From DP-36 sp036004365 (lineage in GTDB: Bacteria > Desulfobacterota > Binatia > UBA9968): a stretch of DNA of 64,000 nucleotides. The translations under genes were made by a program, and so were the position numbers. The notes beneath the pieces are model-generated. The model was not told the origin of the DNA. It searched no databases and was given only the letters and a program-made list of their open reading frames with translations. The DNA is taken from NCBI GenBank assembly GCA_036004365.1, contig DASYRN010000175.1, forward strand, positions 19,054-83,053, given 5' to 3'. Positions 25,929 through 33,560 of the stretch are shown here, one piece after another (the first letter of the stretch is position 1; each line of letters starts with the position of its first letter).

Positions 25929-26290
25929 TTAAATATTTTCTATGAGACCGGTCAGTTTTGCCTTGGCCACGTAGTGGTCCCAGACCTTCTGGATCACCAC
26001 CCTCCTGCGGCGGCTTTTGGCGACCCGTTGGACTTCATCGTCGGTATAAAAAATGGACGGGCCCCGGAAGAGAGGCAAAGCAAAGACGCGCCGCGCTTTC
26101 CTCTAAGTCGATGCAAGCGGCGAAAGTCCATTCAATGGACTCTCCTACTACGATAGATCCGTGCCCCCGGAGAATTGCGGCGTCCCGATCACCTAGGGTT
26201 CGGGCCACGGCGTCGCCTTGTTCGTGGGTATGGATCAGCGCGGGGTCTTGATAGAAGGCATCACCTTGCCCAGTTGTGATGGAAATGCTT
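25929..26290 (-). pseudogene. Class II aldolase/adducin-family remnant, frameshifted
   Basis: Reading the minus strand gives ALIHTHEQGDAVARTLGDR, then AAILRGHGSIVVGESIEW and ACIDLEESAARLCFASL, which matches the C-terminal half of class II aldolases. At about 26065 the frame shifts by one base and continues as GPSIFYTDDEVQRVAKSRRR and WDHYVAKAKL to a TAA at 25931-25929. The N-terminal ~130 residues are gone, the metal-binding His cluster incomplete. So it is a decayed fragment ending against pepF. The gap 25803-25928 holds nothing else I recognise. Confidence 0.8.
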
Positions 26291-26316
26291 ATAGGGAAAG
26301 AACAGAGGTCATTCTT

Positions 26317-28134
26317 ATGGCGAGTAACAGTGCAGAAGGAATCCGTTGGGACTTGAGCGATCTTTTTTCATCCTATGACGACCCCCGCATTGAAGTGACG
26401 CTGAATGATTGCCGCGCTCAAGCAGAGAATTTTTCCGGCCGATTCAGGGGGAAGATTAAGGATTTGGCCCCCGAAGAATTTCTTGAGGGGCTGAAAGAAT
26501 TGGAAGAGATCGAAGAGGCTTTGAGCCGAGTCGGCAGCTATGCCAGCCTTCTCTACGCGGCGGATTCTTTACGGCCGGAATATCAGGATCTGGAGCAGAA
26601 AGTAGAGCAAAGGGTGACGGAAATCAGAAACCTGCTGCTCTTTTTTGAGCTGGAATGGCTCGAGCTTGACGACCCAGTGGCGGAACGATCGATGCGCGAC
26701 CCAGCTTTGAAAGCTTACAGCCACTATCTAAAAAATCTACGGCGCTTTAGGCCTCACAGGCTCTCGGAGCCGGAGGAAAAAATTGTCAATGAGAAGGACA
26801 ATACTGGCCGCAATGCCTTCGGACGCCTCTTTTCCGAAATCACATCGGGACTGACTTTCCCGCTGGAAAGAGAAGAAAAAAAAGAGGAGCTCACTTTGAG
26901 CGAGATTTTGGCGCTATTCCATGAGCCAGACCGGGAACTAAGACAGAGAGCCATGGAGACGCTTTACCAAGAGCTTTCACGTCATGGGCAGGTGCTGACC
27001 TTTGTCTACGACACGCTCGTGCAGGATCACCTGACGATGGATCGCCTCCGTCGCTATCCCAATCCAATGATGGAGCGCCATCTTTCCAATGAAATCGACG
27101 GCGAGGCGGTGCGAACGATGATGGAGGTTACCGAAGCCCATTACGGAGTCGCACACGAATACTTCGCGCTCAAAGCGCGTCTTCTCAAGCTCCCCCGGCT
27201 CGCTCTTTACGACCAGTATGCCCCTGTCGGCAGGGAGATCAAACCGTTTGCTTTCTCGAAAGGACAGCAAGTGATTTTGGAAGCCTTCGAAGCCTTCAGC
27301 CCGATCTTTCGGGAGATCGCTGGCGAGTTTTTCGCGAAGAATTGGATTGATGCGGAGATCCGCAAAGGCAAACGGGGCGGGGCTTTTTGCGCTTCTCCCT
27401 CGCCCAAACTGCACCCCTACATCCTGTGCAACTATGCCGACAACCTGCGCGATGTGATGACCGTGGCCCACGAGCTGGGCCACGGCCTGCATTCTTCCCT
27501 GAGCGGAAAGCAGAACTTCTTCAATTTCGACACGCCGCTTACAACGGCGGAAACCGCGTCGGTGTTTGGCGAGATGTTGGTCTTCGACTATCTAGTCGAG
27601 CGCCAAACCGACCCTCAGGTACAGATCTCTCTCATGGCGGGAAAGATTGAGGACGCGTTCGCTACGGTTTATCGACAAAACGTTCTGACTCGATTTGAAG
27701 AGGCGGTTTTCTCAAAGCGACGCGCGGCAAGATTGACGCCTGAGATAATCGGCGCCGTATGGATGGACGCAAACAAACGCTACTACGGAGACGCATTCGA
27801 GATGCCGGGGAACTACCGCTGGGGATGGTCCTACATTGGGCATTTCATTTACAGCCGCTTTTATTGTTACAGCTATGTCTTTGGCCAGCTTCTGGTCCTC
27901 GCACTCTATCGGATGTATCGAGAGGAGGGAAAAAGTTTTGTCCCGAAGTATCTCGCGCTTCTCGAAGCCGGTGGCTCCGATAGCCCAGAGGCGCTTCTCA
28001 AGCCATTAGGCGTTGACATTCACGATCCAAAGTTTTGGCAAAAAGGTTTTGATGAGATCCGAAGGCTGGTAAAAAAGTTCGAGGAGCTGGTGGACAAAAG
28101 CTCAGCGCCTAGATCTGCGAGTTCAGAGCCTTAG
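26317..28134 (+). CDS. pepF: Oligoendopeptidase F, M3 family
   Basis: Cytosolic zinc endopeptidase that cuts medium-length peptides. 605 residues with the HELGHGLH zinc motif (His ~384, Glu, His) and TTAETASVFGEMLVFDYL, followed by PGNYRWGWSYIGHFIYSRFYCYSY, typical of the PepF/M3B clade. The ATG at 26317 gives the family start (SNSAEGIRWDLSDLF); an upstream in-frame Met falls in the aldolase remnant and lacks family sequence. The Shine-Dalgarno AGAGG is moderate. No obvious partner gene. Confidence 0.92.
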   Translation: MASNSAEGIRWDLSDLFSSYDDPRIEVTLNDCRAQAENFSGRFRGKIKDLAPEEFLEGLKELEEIEEALSRVGSYASLLYAADSLRPEYQDLEQKVEQRVTEIRNLLLFFELEWLELDDPVAERSMRDPALKAYSHYLKNLRRFRPHRLSEPEEKIVNEKDNTGRNAFGRLFSEITSGLTFPLEREEKKEELTLSEILALFHEPDRELRQRAMETLYQELSRHGQVLTFVYDTLVQDHLTMDRLRRYPNPMMERHLSNEIDGEAVRTMMEVTEAHYGVAHEYFALKARLLKLPRLALYDQYAPVGREIKPFAFSKGQQVILEAFEAFSPIFREIAGEFFAKNWIDAEIRKGKRGGAFCASPSPKLHPYILCNYADNLRDVMTVAHELGHGLHSSLSGKQNFFNFDTPLTTAETASVFGEMLVFDYLVERQTDPQVQISLMAGKIEDAFATVYRQNVLTRFEEAVFSKRRAARLTPEIIGAVWMDANKRYYGDAFEMPGNYRWGWSYIGHFIYSRFYCYSYVFGQLLVLALYRMYREEGKSFVPKYLALLEAGGSDSPEALLKPLGVDIHDPKFWQKGFDEIRRLVKKFEELVDKSSAPRSASSEP

Positions 28135-28297
28135 GGCCTTTTGGGCCACAGAAAAGGGTTAGCTGGGACGGAGATTCGTCTTGCGTTGCAATAATGTTTG
28201 GTTGCATGAATCTGTTCTTCCGTCTCCCAATTAGTTTAGACTCCATCACCCCAAACCGGAAGAAATGCCCATTCCGTCCCGCGAAGCCGACAGTAAG

Positions 28298-28325
28298 TTG
28301 ACACAAAAGTGCTTTATTAGATAAT
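28298..28325 (+). promoter_or_regulatory. Predicted sigma70 promoter for rrf2 gene
   Basis: TTGACA (28298-28303), 16-nt spacer, GATAAT (28320-28325). It lies ~125 nt before the Rrf2 start. The spacer motif AAAAGTG-CTTTATT is close to one in another promoter at 33361-33388. The remaining intergenic sequence 28135-28297 shows nothing else. Confidence 0.6.
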
Positions 28326-28449
28326 CTTTTCTGTGATGCTGGGGGCCGGTCGATTCTTCCGGCGGCCGTTTTGAGCCTTGTAAAAGGGCTCTACGAGAGC
28401 CGGCGGGGGATTCCAAATTTTTCGGCGGCAGTGCCTCAAGGTCAGTCCC

Positions 28450-28893
28450 ATGATGTCTAGAAAGTGTAAATACGCCTTAAAAGCTCTCGTCCGCTTGGGA
28501 AAGGAGTATGGAAAAGGGAATCTTTTAACAGACGATATTGCTCGACATGAACATATCCCCAAGAAGTTCCTCGAGCTGATCTTGCTGGACCTCAAACGCG
28601 GCGGATACGTCCAAAGCAAGCAGGGTGCTGGTGGAGGCTACCACTTAATGCAAGAGCCCAAAAAAATTACCTTGGCGGAGATTTATCGCTTCTTTGATGG
28701 AGCCATTGCCCTCCAGCCTTGCGTGTCGCAAAAATTTCACGAAAAATGCGACGACTGCCCCGACGAAGACACGTGCAACCTCAAACAAGCCTTTTCCGAA
28801 GTTCGCGAAAAGACCTACCAAATCATGTCCAAAATCACGGTCGAATCCCTTCTTCAAGATCCACGGAAAGCAAAAAGCAGAGTTAGCCGCTAA
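28450..28893 (+). CDS. Rrf2-family transcriptional regulator
   Basis: 147-residue winged-helix regulator: MSRKCKYALKALVRLGKEYG, HIPKKFLELILLDLKRGG and SKQGAGGGYHL are the Rrf2 DNA-binding core. Near the C-terminus, CVSQKFHEKCDDCPDEDTC holds four Cys with spacings typical of Rrf2 members that bind an Fe-S cluster or sense redox/sulfur state. It lies 203 nt upstream of a sulfate transporter on the same strand, so control of sulfur uptake (CymR-like) is inferred. Start could be 28450 or 28453. Confidence 0.9.
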   Translation: MMSRKCKYALKALVRLGKEYGKGNLLTDDIARHEHIPKKFLELILLDLKRGGYVQSKQGAGGGYHLMQEPKKITLAEIYRFFDGAIALQPCVSQKFHEKCDDCPDEDTCNLKQAFSEVREKTYQIMSKITVESLLQDPRKAKSRVSR

Positions 28894-28932
28894 GACGTCC
28901 AACTTATGCCCAAAAAACTTCCAACGAAGCTC

Positions 28933-28962
28933 TTGACAAACACTACTAACTCTATTAAGTAG
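28933..28962 (+). promoter_or_regulatory. Putative cys promoter with inverted repeat (Rrf2 operator candidate)
   Basis: TTGACA at 28933-28938 is followed by an imperfect 20-bp palindrome, CTACTAACTCTATTAAGTAG (28943-28962; arms CTACT/AGTAG). A -10 box is weak (TTAAGT or TATTAA). The repeat sits exactly where a repressor would block transcription of the sulfate transporter. Binding by the neighbouring Rrf2 protein is inference. Confidence 0.5.
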
Positions 28963-29096
28963 ATCGAGTTTATTGGATTACTGGGGTAAGGTGAGGGGGT
29001 CAGCGAGGTCTACGAGTCCATCTCACTTTGAGTGCCGATGTGCCGCTCGGCTGCATTGGCCAGTGCCCTAGATAGAACAACCGTTGGAGGATGCCC

Positions 29097-30107
29097 GTGC
29101 ATTTTAGAATCGTTATTCACGTTGCCTGGATGCTTACTTTAATCAGTGTTCTCTTCTCGGGCGAGCTGTACGCTCAGAAAACGCTGCTGAACGTCTCTTA
29201 CGATCCGACGCGTGAGCTGTATCAAGAATTCAACGCGGCGTTTGCCAAGCACTGGAAGGCCAAGACAGGCGAGTCCGTCACCATCCGGCAATCCCACGGG
29301 GGATCAAGCGCCCAGGCGCGTGCGGTCATCGACGGTCTAGAGGCAGATGTCGTGACATTGGCGCTTGCCAACGACGTCGATATTATTGCTGACAAAGGGC
29401 TGGTTGCGAACAACTGGCAATCGCGCTTGCCGCATAACAGCTCGCCGTACACCTCGACGATTGCGTTCCTAGTGCGCAAAGGCAATCCGAAGGGGGTCAA
29501 GGACTGGGACGATCTGGTCAAACCCGGGGTGTCGGTGATCACGCCTAACCCCAAGACTTCCGGCAGCGCCCGCTGGAATTATCTTAGCGCCTGGGGTTAC
29601 GCTTTCCTGAAATCGGGTCGCGACGAAGCCAAGGCCAAGGATTTCATCATCCGGCTCTACAAGAACGTGCCAGTGCTCGATTCCGCCGCGCGCGGCGCCA
29701 CCACCACCTTTGTCGAACGCCGCATCGGAGACGCGCTGATCAACTGGGAGAACGAAATTCTGCTGGGTGGCAGGGAATTGGGGAAGGATAAGTTCGATAT
29801 CATCGTGCCGCCGACCAGCATTCTTGCCGAGCCCACGGTAAGCCTGGTGGACAAGGTGGTGGACAAGCGCGGCACGCGCACGGTGGCGCAGGCCTACCTT
29901 GAGTACCTCTATTCGCCGGAAGGTCAGGAGATCGCAGCGAAGCACTACTACCGACCGGTGGACCCGAAGGTCGCGGCAAAGTACGCAGCCCAGTTTCCTA
30001 AGGTGAAGCTGTTCACGCTCGGGGAGATTGTGGGTGACTGGCGAAAAACCAACAAGGTCCACTTTGCCGATGGCGGCATCTTCGACCAAATCTACCAGCA
30101 GAAGTAG
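29097..30107 (+). CDS. cysP: Sulfate/thiosulfate-binding periplasmic protein
   Basis: 336-residue solute-binding protein of the Sbp/CysP type: signal peptide (HVAWMLTLISVLFSGELYA), then TLLNVSYDPTRELYQEFN and SGSARWNYLSAWGYA, which line the anion site. The GTG at 29097 lies 6 nt after GGAGG; the ATG at 29091 abuts it and is unlikely. First gene of cysP-cysT-cysW-cysA. Sulfate versus thiosulfate preference cannot be told from sequence. Confidence 0.92.
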   Translation: MHFRIVIHVAWMLTLISVLFSGELYAQKTLLNVSYDPTRELYQEFNAAFAKHWKAKTGESVTIRQSHGGSSAQARAVIDGLEADVVTLALANDVDIIADKGLVANNWQSRLPHNSSPYTSTIAFLVRKGNPKGVKDWDDLVKPGVSVITPNPKTSGSARWNYLSAWGYAFLKSGRDEAKAKDFIIRLYKNVPVLDSAARGATTTFVERRIGDALINWENEILLGGRELGKDKFDIIVPPTSILAEPTVSLVDKVVDKRGTRTVAQAYLEYLYSPEGQEIAAKHYYRPVDPKVAAKYAAQFPKVKLFTLGEIVGDWRKTNKVHFADGGIFDQIYQQK

Positions 30108-30125
30108 TTCGAGCAGACACGAAAC

Positions 30126-30956
30126 ATGATTCGAACTTTCCGCCAACAGAGAGTTCTTCCGGGATTCGGGCTCACCTTGGGATTCTCCATTTTTTATTTG
30201 AGCCTGATTGTTCTGATTCCGCTCGGGGCCGCTTTCCTGAAAACTTTCACCATGAGTTGGGAGCACTTCTGGGCGACGGTCACGGGGGCGCGCGCACTGG
30301 CATCCTACCGCTTAAGCGTGGGCGCTTCTATGGTGGCGGCAGGGATCAACACTGTCATGGGTTTGATCGTTGCGTGGGTGCTCGTGCGTTATGAGTTTCC
30401 CGGAAAAAAGATTTTTGACGCCCTGGTGGATTTGCCTTTTGCTCTGCCGACAGCCGTCGCCGGGATCACTCTTACGGCGCTGTTTGCGGGCAACGGTTGG
30501 CTCGGAAGCTATCTTGAGTCCCTAGGCGTCAAGGTGGCCTTCACCTGGCTCGGTGTCGTGGTGGCGCTCACTTTTATTGGATTGCCGTTTGTCGTGCGTA
30601 CCCTGCAGCCGATCTTGCAGGACCTCGATCCCGAAATCGAAGAGGCTGCTGCGACTTTAGGGGCCAACCGCTGGCATTCATGTAGAAGAGTCATTTTTCC
30701 GGAACTTCTGCCCGCGGTTTTGACGGGCTTTGCGCTCGCGTTTGCCCGCGCGGTCGGGGAGTACGGCTCGGTTGTGTTCATTTCCGGCAACATGCCGATG
30801 CAGACTGAAATTACTCCACTGTTGATCATGACCAAGCTGGCCCAGTTCGATTACACGGGGGCCACCGCCCTCGCGGTTGCGATGCTGGCGATGTCCTTCA
30901 CGCTGCTTTTCATTATTAATTTGCTCCAGTGGTGGAGCCGGGCTCGGTACGCGTAA
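30126..30956 (+). CDS. cysT: Sulfate/thiosulfate ABC permease CysT
   Basis: 276-residue membrane subunit with about six helices and the EAA loop EEAAATLGANRWHSCRRVIFPELLPAV, which contacts the ATPase. GEYGSVVFISGNMP and the LPFALPTAVAGITL segment are CysT/CysU-specific. Starts 18 nt after cysP. It pairs with the second permease whose gene overlaps or abuts its 3' end. Assignment is firm. Confidence 0.93.
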   Translation: MIRTFRQQRVLPGFGLTLGFSIFYLSLIVLIPLGAAFLKTFTMSWEHFWATVTGARALASYRLSVGASMVAAGINTVMGLIVAWVLVRYEFPGKKIFDALVDLPFALPTAVAGITLTALFAGNGWLGSYLESLGVKVAFTWLGVVVALTFIGLPFVVRTLQPILQDLDPEIEEAAATLGANRWHSCRRVIFPELLPAVLTGFALAFARAVGEYGSVVFISGNMPMQTEITPLLIMTKLAQFDYTGATALAVAMLAMSFTLLFIINLLQWWSRARYA

Positions 30957-30961
30957 ACGTG

Positions 30962-31861
30962 ATGGAAGCGCTAGGATCAAGATCGGTTAAACCATGGAGG
31001 GGAACAAGTGGGCCCTTGACTGAGCCTGCTTGGGTCAAATTCCTGCTGATTGGCACGGCGATTGTTTTCTTGGCCGTGTTCCTGATTCTACCTCTGGTCG
31101 TAGTGTTCACCGAGGCTTTCAAGAAGGGGATCGAAGTTTACTTTGCATCCATCACTGAATCGGATGCGGCGGCGGCGATTCGCCTCACATTGTTGACGGC
31201 GGCGATCGCGATCCCCTTAAACCTGGTTTTTGGTGTCGCTGGGGCGTGGGCTATCAGCAAATTTGATTTTGCGGGCAAGAGCTTTTTGGTGACCTTGATC
31301 GACCTGCCTTTCTCGGTCTCACCGGTGATTTCCGGGCTGATCTATGTGCTGCTGTTCGGTCTTCAAGGATGGCTGGGTCCCTGGCTCCAGGCGCACGATA
31401 TCAAAATTATTTTCGCTGTCCCGGGAATTGTCCTGGCGACGATCTTCGTGACGTTTCCTTTCGTCGCGCGCGAGCTGATACCGCTGATGCAAACGCAGGG
31501 AAGCGAGGAGGAGGTTGCCGCAAGGGTCCTGGGAGCGAGCGGCTGGCAAACCTTCTGGCGCGTGACCTTACCGAACATTAAATGGGCGCTCTTGTACGGC
31601 GTCATTCTCTGTAATGCGCGTGCGATGGGAGAATTTGGCGCCGTCTCCGTGGTTTCTGGACACATTCGCGGGCTTACCAATACGATTCCTCTCCACGTCG
31701 AGATACTCTACAACGAGTATAACTCTGCTGGAGCCTTCGCCATGGCTTCGCTGCTGACTATTCTGACTTTGGTTACTCTGCTCCTTAAATCGCTGATTGA
31801 TTGGAAGGCGAAAATTCAGTCGCAGCCGGCTGACGAAGTGGCTGACGGAGAGATCATATGA
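30962..31861 (+). CDS. cysW: Sulfate/thiosulfate ABC permease CysW
   Basis: Second permease (299 residues) with DLPFSVSPVISGLIYVLLFG, the EAA loop EEVAARVLGASGWQTFWRV and ARAMGEFGAVSVVSGHIRG, all CysW-like. The start is uncertain: ATG 30962 is used here; GTG at 30929 would overlap cysT. The C-terminus overlaps cysA by 4 nt. With CysT it forms the heterodimeric channel. Confidence 0.92.
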   Translation: MEALGSRSVKPWRGTSGPLTEPAWVKFLLIGTAIVFLAVFLILPLVVVFTEAFKKGIEVYFASITESDAAAAIRLTLLTAAIAIPLNLVFGVAGAWAISKFDFAGKSFLVTLIDLPFSVSPVISGLIYVLLFGLQGWLGPWLQAHDIKIIFAVPGIVLATIFVTFPFVARELIPLMQTQGSEEEVAARVLGASGWQTFWRVTLPNIKWALLYGVILCNARAMGEFGAVSVVSGHIRGLTNTIPLHVEILYNEYNSAGAFAMASLLTILTLVTLLLKSLIDWKAKIQSQPADEVADGEII

Positions 31862-32949
31862 GCATCGAAATTCGAAATATCACGAAGACGTTTGGAAATT
31901 TTGTTGCGCTCAAAAACGTCAACTTCAAGGTCGAAACCGGAGAGCTGGTTGCACTGCTCGGGCCTTCAGGCTCGGGTAAAACGACACTGCTGCGGATCAT
32001 TGCGGGCATCGAAGTTCCAGATGAAAACGGCGGCACAGTTCTCATCCACGACGAGGATACAACCGACACAAGCTTCCGCGACAGGAAGGTCGGCTTTGTG
32101 TTTCAACACTATGCACTCTTTCGCCACATGACCATCTTCGAGAATGTTGCCTTTGGTCTCAGAGTGCGTCCTCGCAAGTTTCGTCTTTCGGGGCAAGAAA
32201 TTGAAAAGAAAGTTTTGGAGTTGCTTAAGCTCGTTCAATTGGACTGGCTCGGCGATCGCTATCCTTCACAGCTTTCCGGCGGGCAACGTCAGCGTGTCGC
32301 CCTCGCGCGCGCGTTGGCGGTCGAGCCCAACGTACTTCTACTGGATGAACCGTTCGGCTCGCTGGACGCCAAGGTTCGGAAAGAGCTGCGCCGTTGGCTC
32401 AGGCGATTCCACGATGAGCTCAAAATTACCAGTGTCTTCGTCACGCATGATCAAGAAGAGGCCTTAGAGGTCGCGGACCGCGTCGTTCTGATGAACGAAA
32501 GCCGCGTGGAGCAGGTGGGCACGCCAGCCGAAGTGTATCATCACCCGGCCAATGCATTTGTTTACAACTTTCTCGGTAACGTGAACCTGTTCCATGGACG
32601 CGTGGAGGAAGGCAAGGTTTATCTAGGCGATATGCCGATCGATCTGCCATCCGAAGCAGCGAATGACGCGAAAACGGCGCTCGTGTTTGTGCGCCCCCAT
32701 TTGCTGGAAATCGAGCTTCAACCCAACGGCGCCGATTACTTTCCTGCCAAGGTGGAGCACATCAACGCGGCAGGTCCTGTGGTCAAGGTCGATCTCGTGA
32801 CCGAGTGGGGAGATCCAGTCCATGTCGAGCTGCCGCATGATCGGTACCGGGTGCTGGGGTTGAAAAGGGATGACAGGGTGTTCGTCATACCTAAGGAGAG
32901 AAAGGTATTTACTGATCAGCCAAGAGGATTCAATGAATCAACAGATTAA
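31858..32949 (+). CDS. cysA: Sulfate/thiosulfate ABC ATPase CysA
   Basis: 363-residue ATPase with Walker A GPSGSGKTT, Q-loop FQHYALF, signature LSGGQRQRV, Walker B LLLDEPFGSLD and a C-terminal regulatory domain (after ~240) of the CysA/MOI type. Start overlaps cysW (ATGA). It completes the transporter; no dedicated reductase genes follow. Confidence 0.94.
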   Translation: MSIEIRNITKTFGNFVALKNVNFKVETGELVALLGPSGSGKTTLLRIIAGIEVPDENGGTVLIHDEDTTDTSFRDRKVGFVFQHYALFRHMTIFENVAFGLRVRPRKFRLSGQEIEKKVLELLKLVQLDWLGDRYPSQLSGGQRQRVALARALAVEPNVLLLDEPFGSLDAKVRKELRRWLRRFHDELKITSVFVTHDQEEALEVADRVVLMNESRVEQVGTPAEVYHHPANAFVYNFLGNVNLFHGRVEEGKVYLGDMPIDLPSEAANDAKTALVFVRPHLLEIELQPNGADYFPAKVEHINAAGPVVKVDLVTEWGDPVHVELPHDRYRVLGLKRDDRVFVIPKERKVFTDQPRGFNESTD

Positions 32950-33070
32950 CGCTAGCCAAGTCAATGCGGGGCATTACGTCTGCGCGCTGAAGGCTCGATA
33001 CGGCCAACCTTTCGATGACGCGGAGAGCAGGAGCAAGCACTGGGGAGAATGCTTCATCTCCCTCGCCTGA
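32933..33070 (+). CDS. Hypothetical 45-residue protein
   Basis: ATG at 32933 preceded by AAGAGGA, overlapping the cysA 3' end by 17 nt; the product (NQQINASQVNAGHYVCALKA... ending ECFISLA) resembles nothing I know. Overlap with cysA in another frame means it could be a chance reading frame. Confidence 0.25.
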   Translation: MNQQINASQVNAGHYVCALKARYGQPFDDAESRSKHWGECFISLA

Positions 33071-33141
33071 GTTCAAACTAAATAGTCGGCCGGCCATTGG
33101 AACGTGGAAATGAGTCGCATCTCAGAGGCAGGTCCATCGCG

Positions 33142-33315
33142 TCAGTGCCGCTTGAAGTACTGAATGGCTCTTTCGTGCTTCTCGGCGGCCTCACGTGTCT
33201 TGAACGTTCCGAGATTTCTTCGTTTGCCCGTCTTCGGGTTTTTCTTTCGGGAGTACAAGCGGTACTCCCTGGAATTACTAGGAAGATCTCCCCACCGGGC
33301 GATTCTAATATTCAA
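33142..33315 (-). CDS. Small basic protein, copy 1 (start uncertain)
   Basis: The core EYRLYSRKKNPKTGKRRNLG and TFKTREAAEKHERAIQYFKRH is nearly identical to the gene at 35350-35499 (~40 shared residues). Strand-rich segment plus one helix resembles the Arm/AP2-type DNA-binding fold; this is a guess. No ATG precedes the core: the N-terminus differs (IARWGDLPSNSR) and the only candidate is TTG at 33315. So either a divergent start or a disrupted copy. Confidence 0.55.
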   Translation of the reverse strand: MNIRIARWGDLPSNSREYRLYSRKKNPKTGKRRNLGTFKTREAAEKHERAIQYFKRH

Positions 33316-33360
33316 CCTTGATATAGTCGCTCTCAAGCCCCTATTTCCCCCTCCTCCAAG

Positions 33361-33388
33361 TTGACATAAGTGTACTTTATTGGATACG
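33361..33388 (+). promoter_or_regulatory. Candidate promoter of the DHH/CPBP gene
   Basis: TTGACA (33361-33366), 16-nt spacer, GATACG (33383-33388, weak). The stretch AAGTTGACA...CTTTATTGGATA is close to the Rrf2 promoter at 28296-28325, including AGTG upstream of CTTTATT. It lies ~170 nt before the coding start at 33561. Confidence 0.4.
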
Positions 33389-33560
33389 CTTTGCACCAAT
33401 TCGTGATCTCGGGATCGCTTTACTCCCTCTAACTGGTTTTTTCCCCTGAGCGCGAGCTGGCAGGTGGCCACTGGCACAATTTCCCAGTTCCCAGTGAACA
33501 TTGCCGCAAAAGGAACTTCCTCGTTATGGAGACCCTTATAGTAGCGGCAACTGGACGCAG

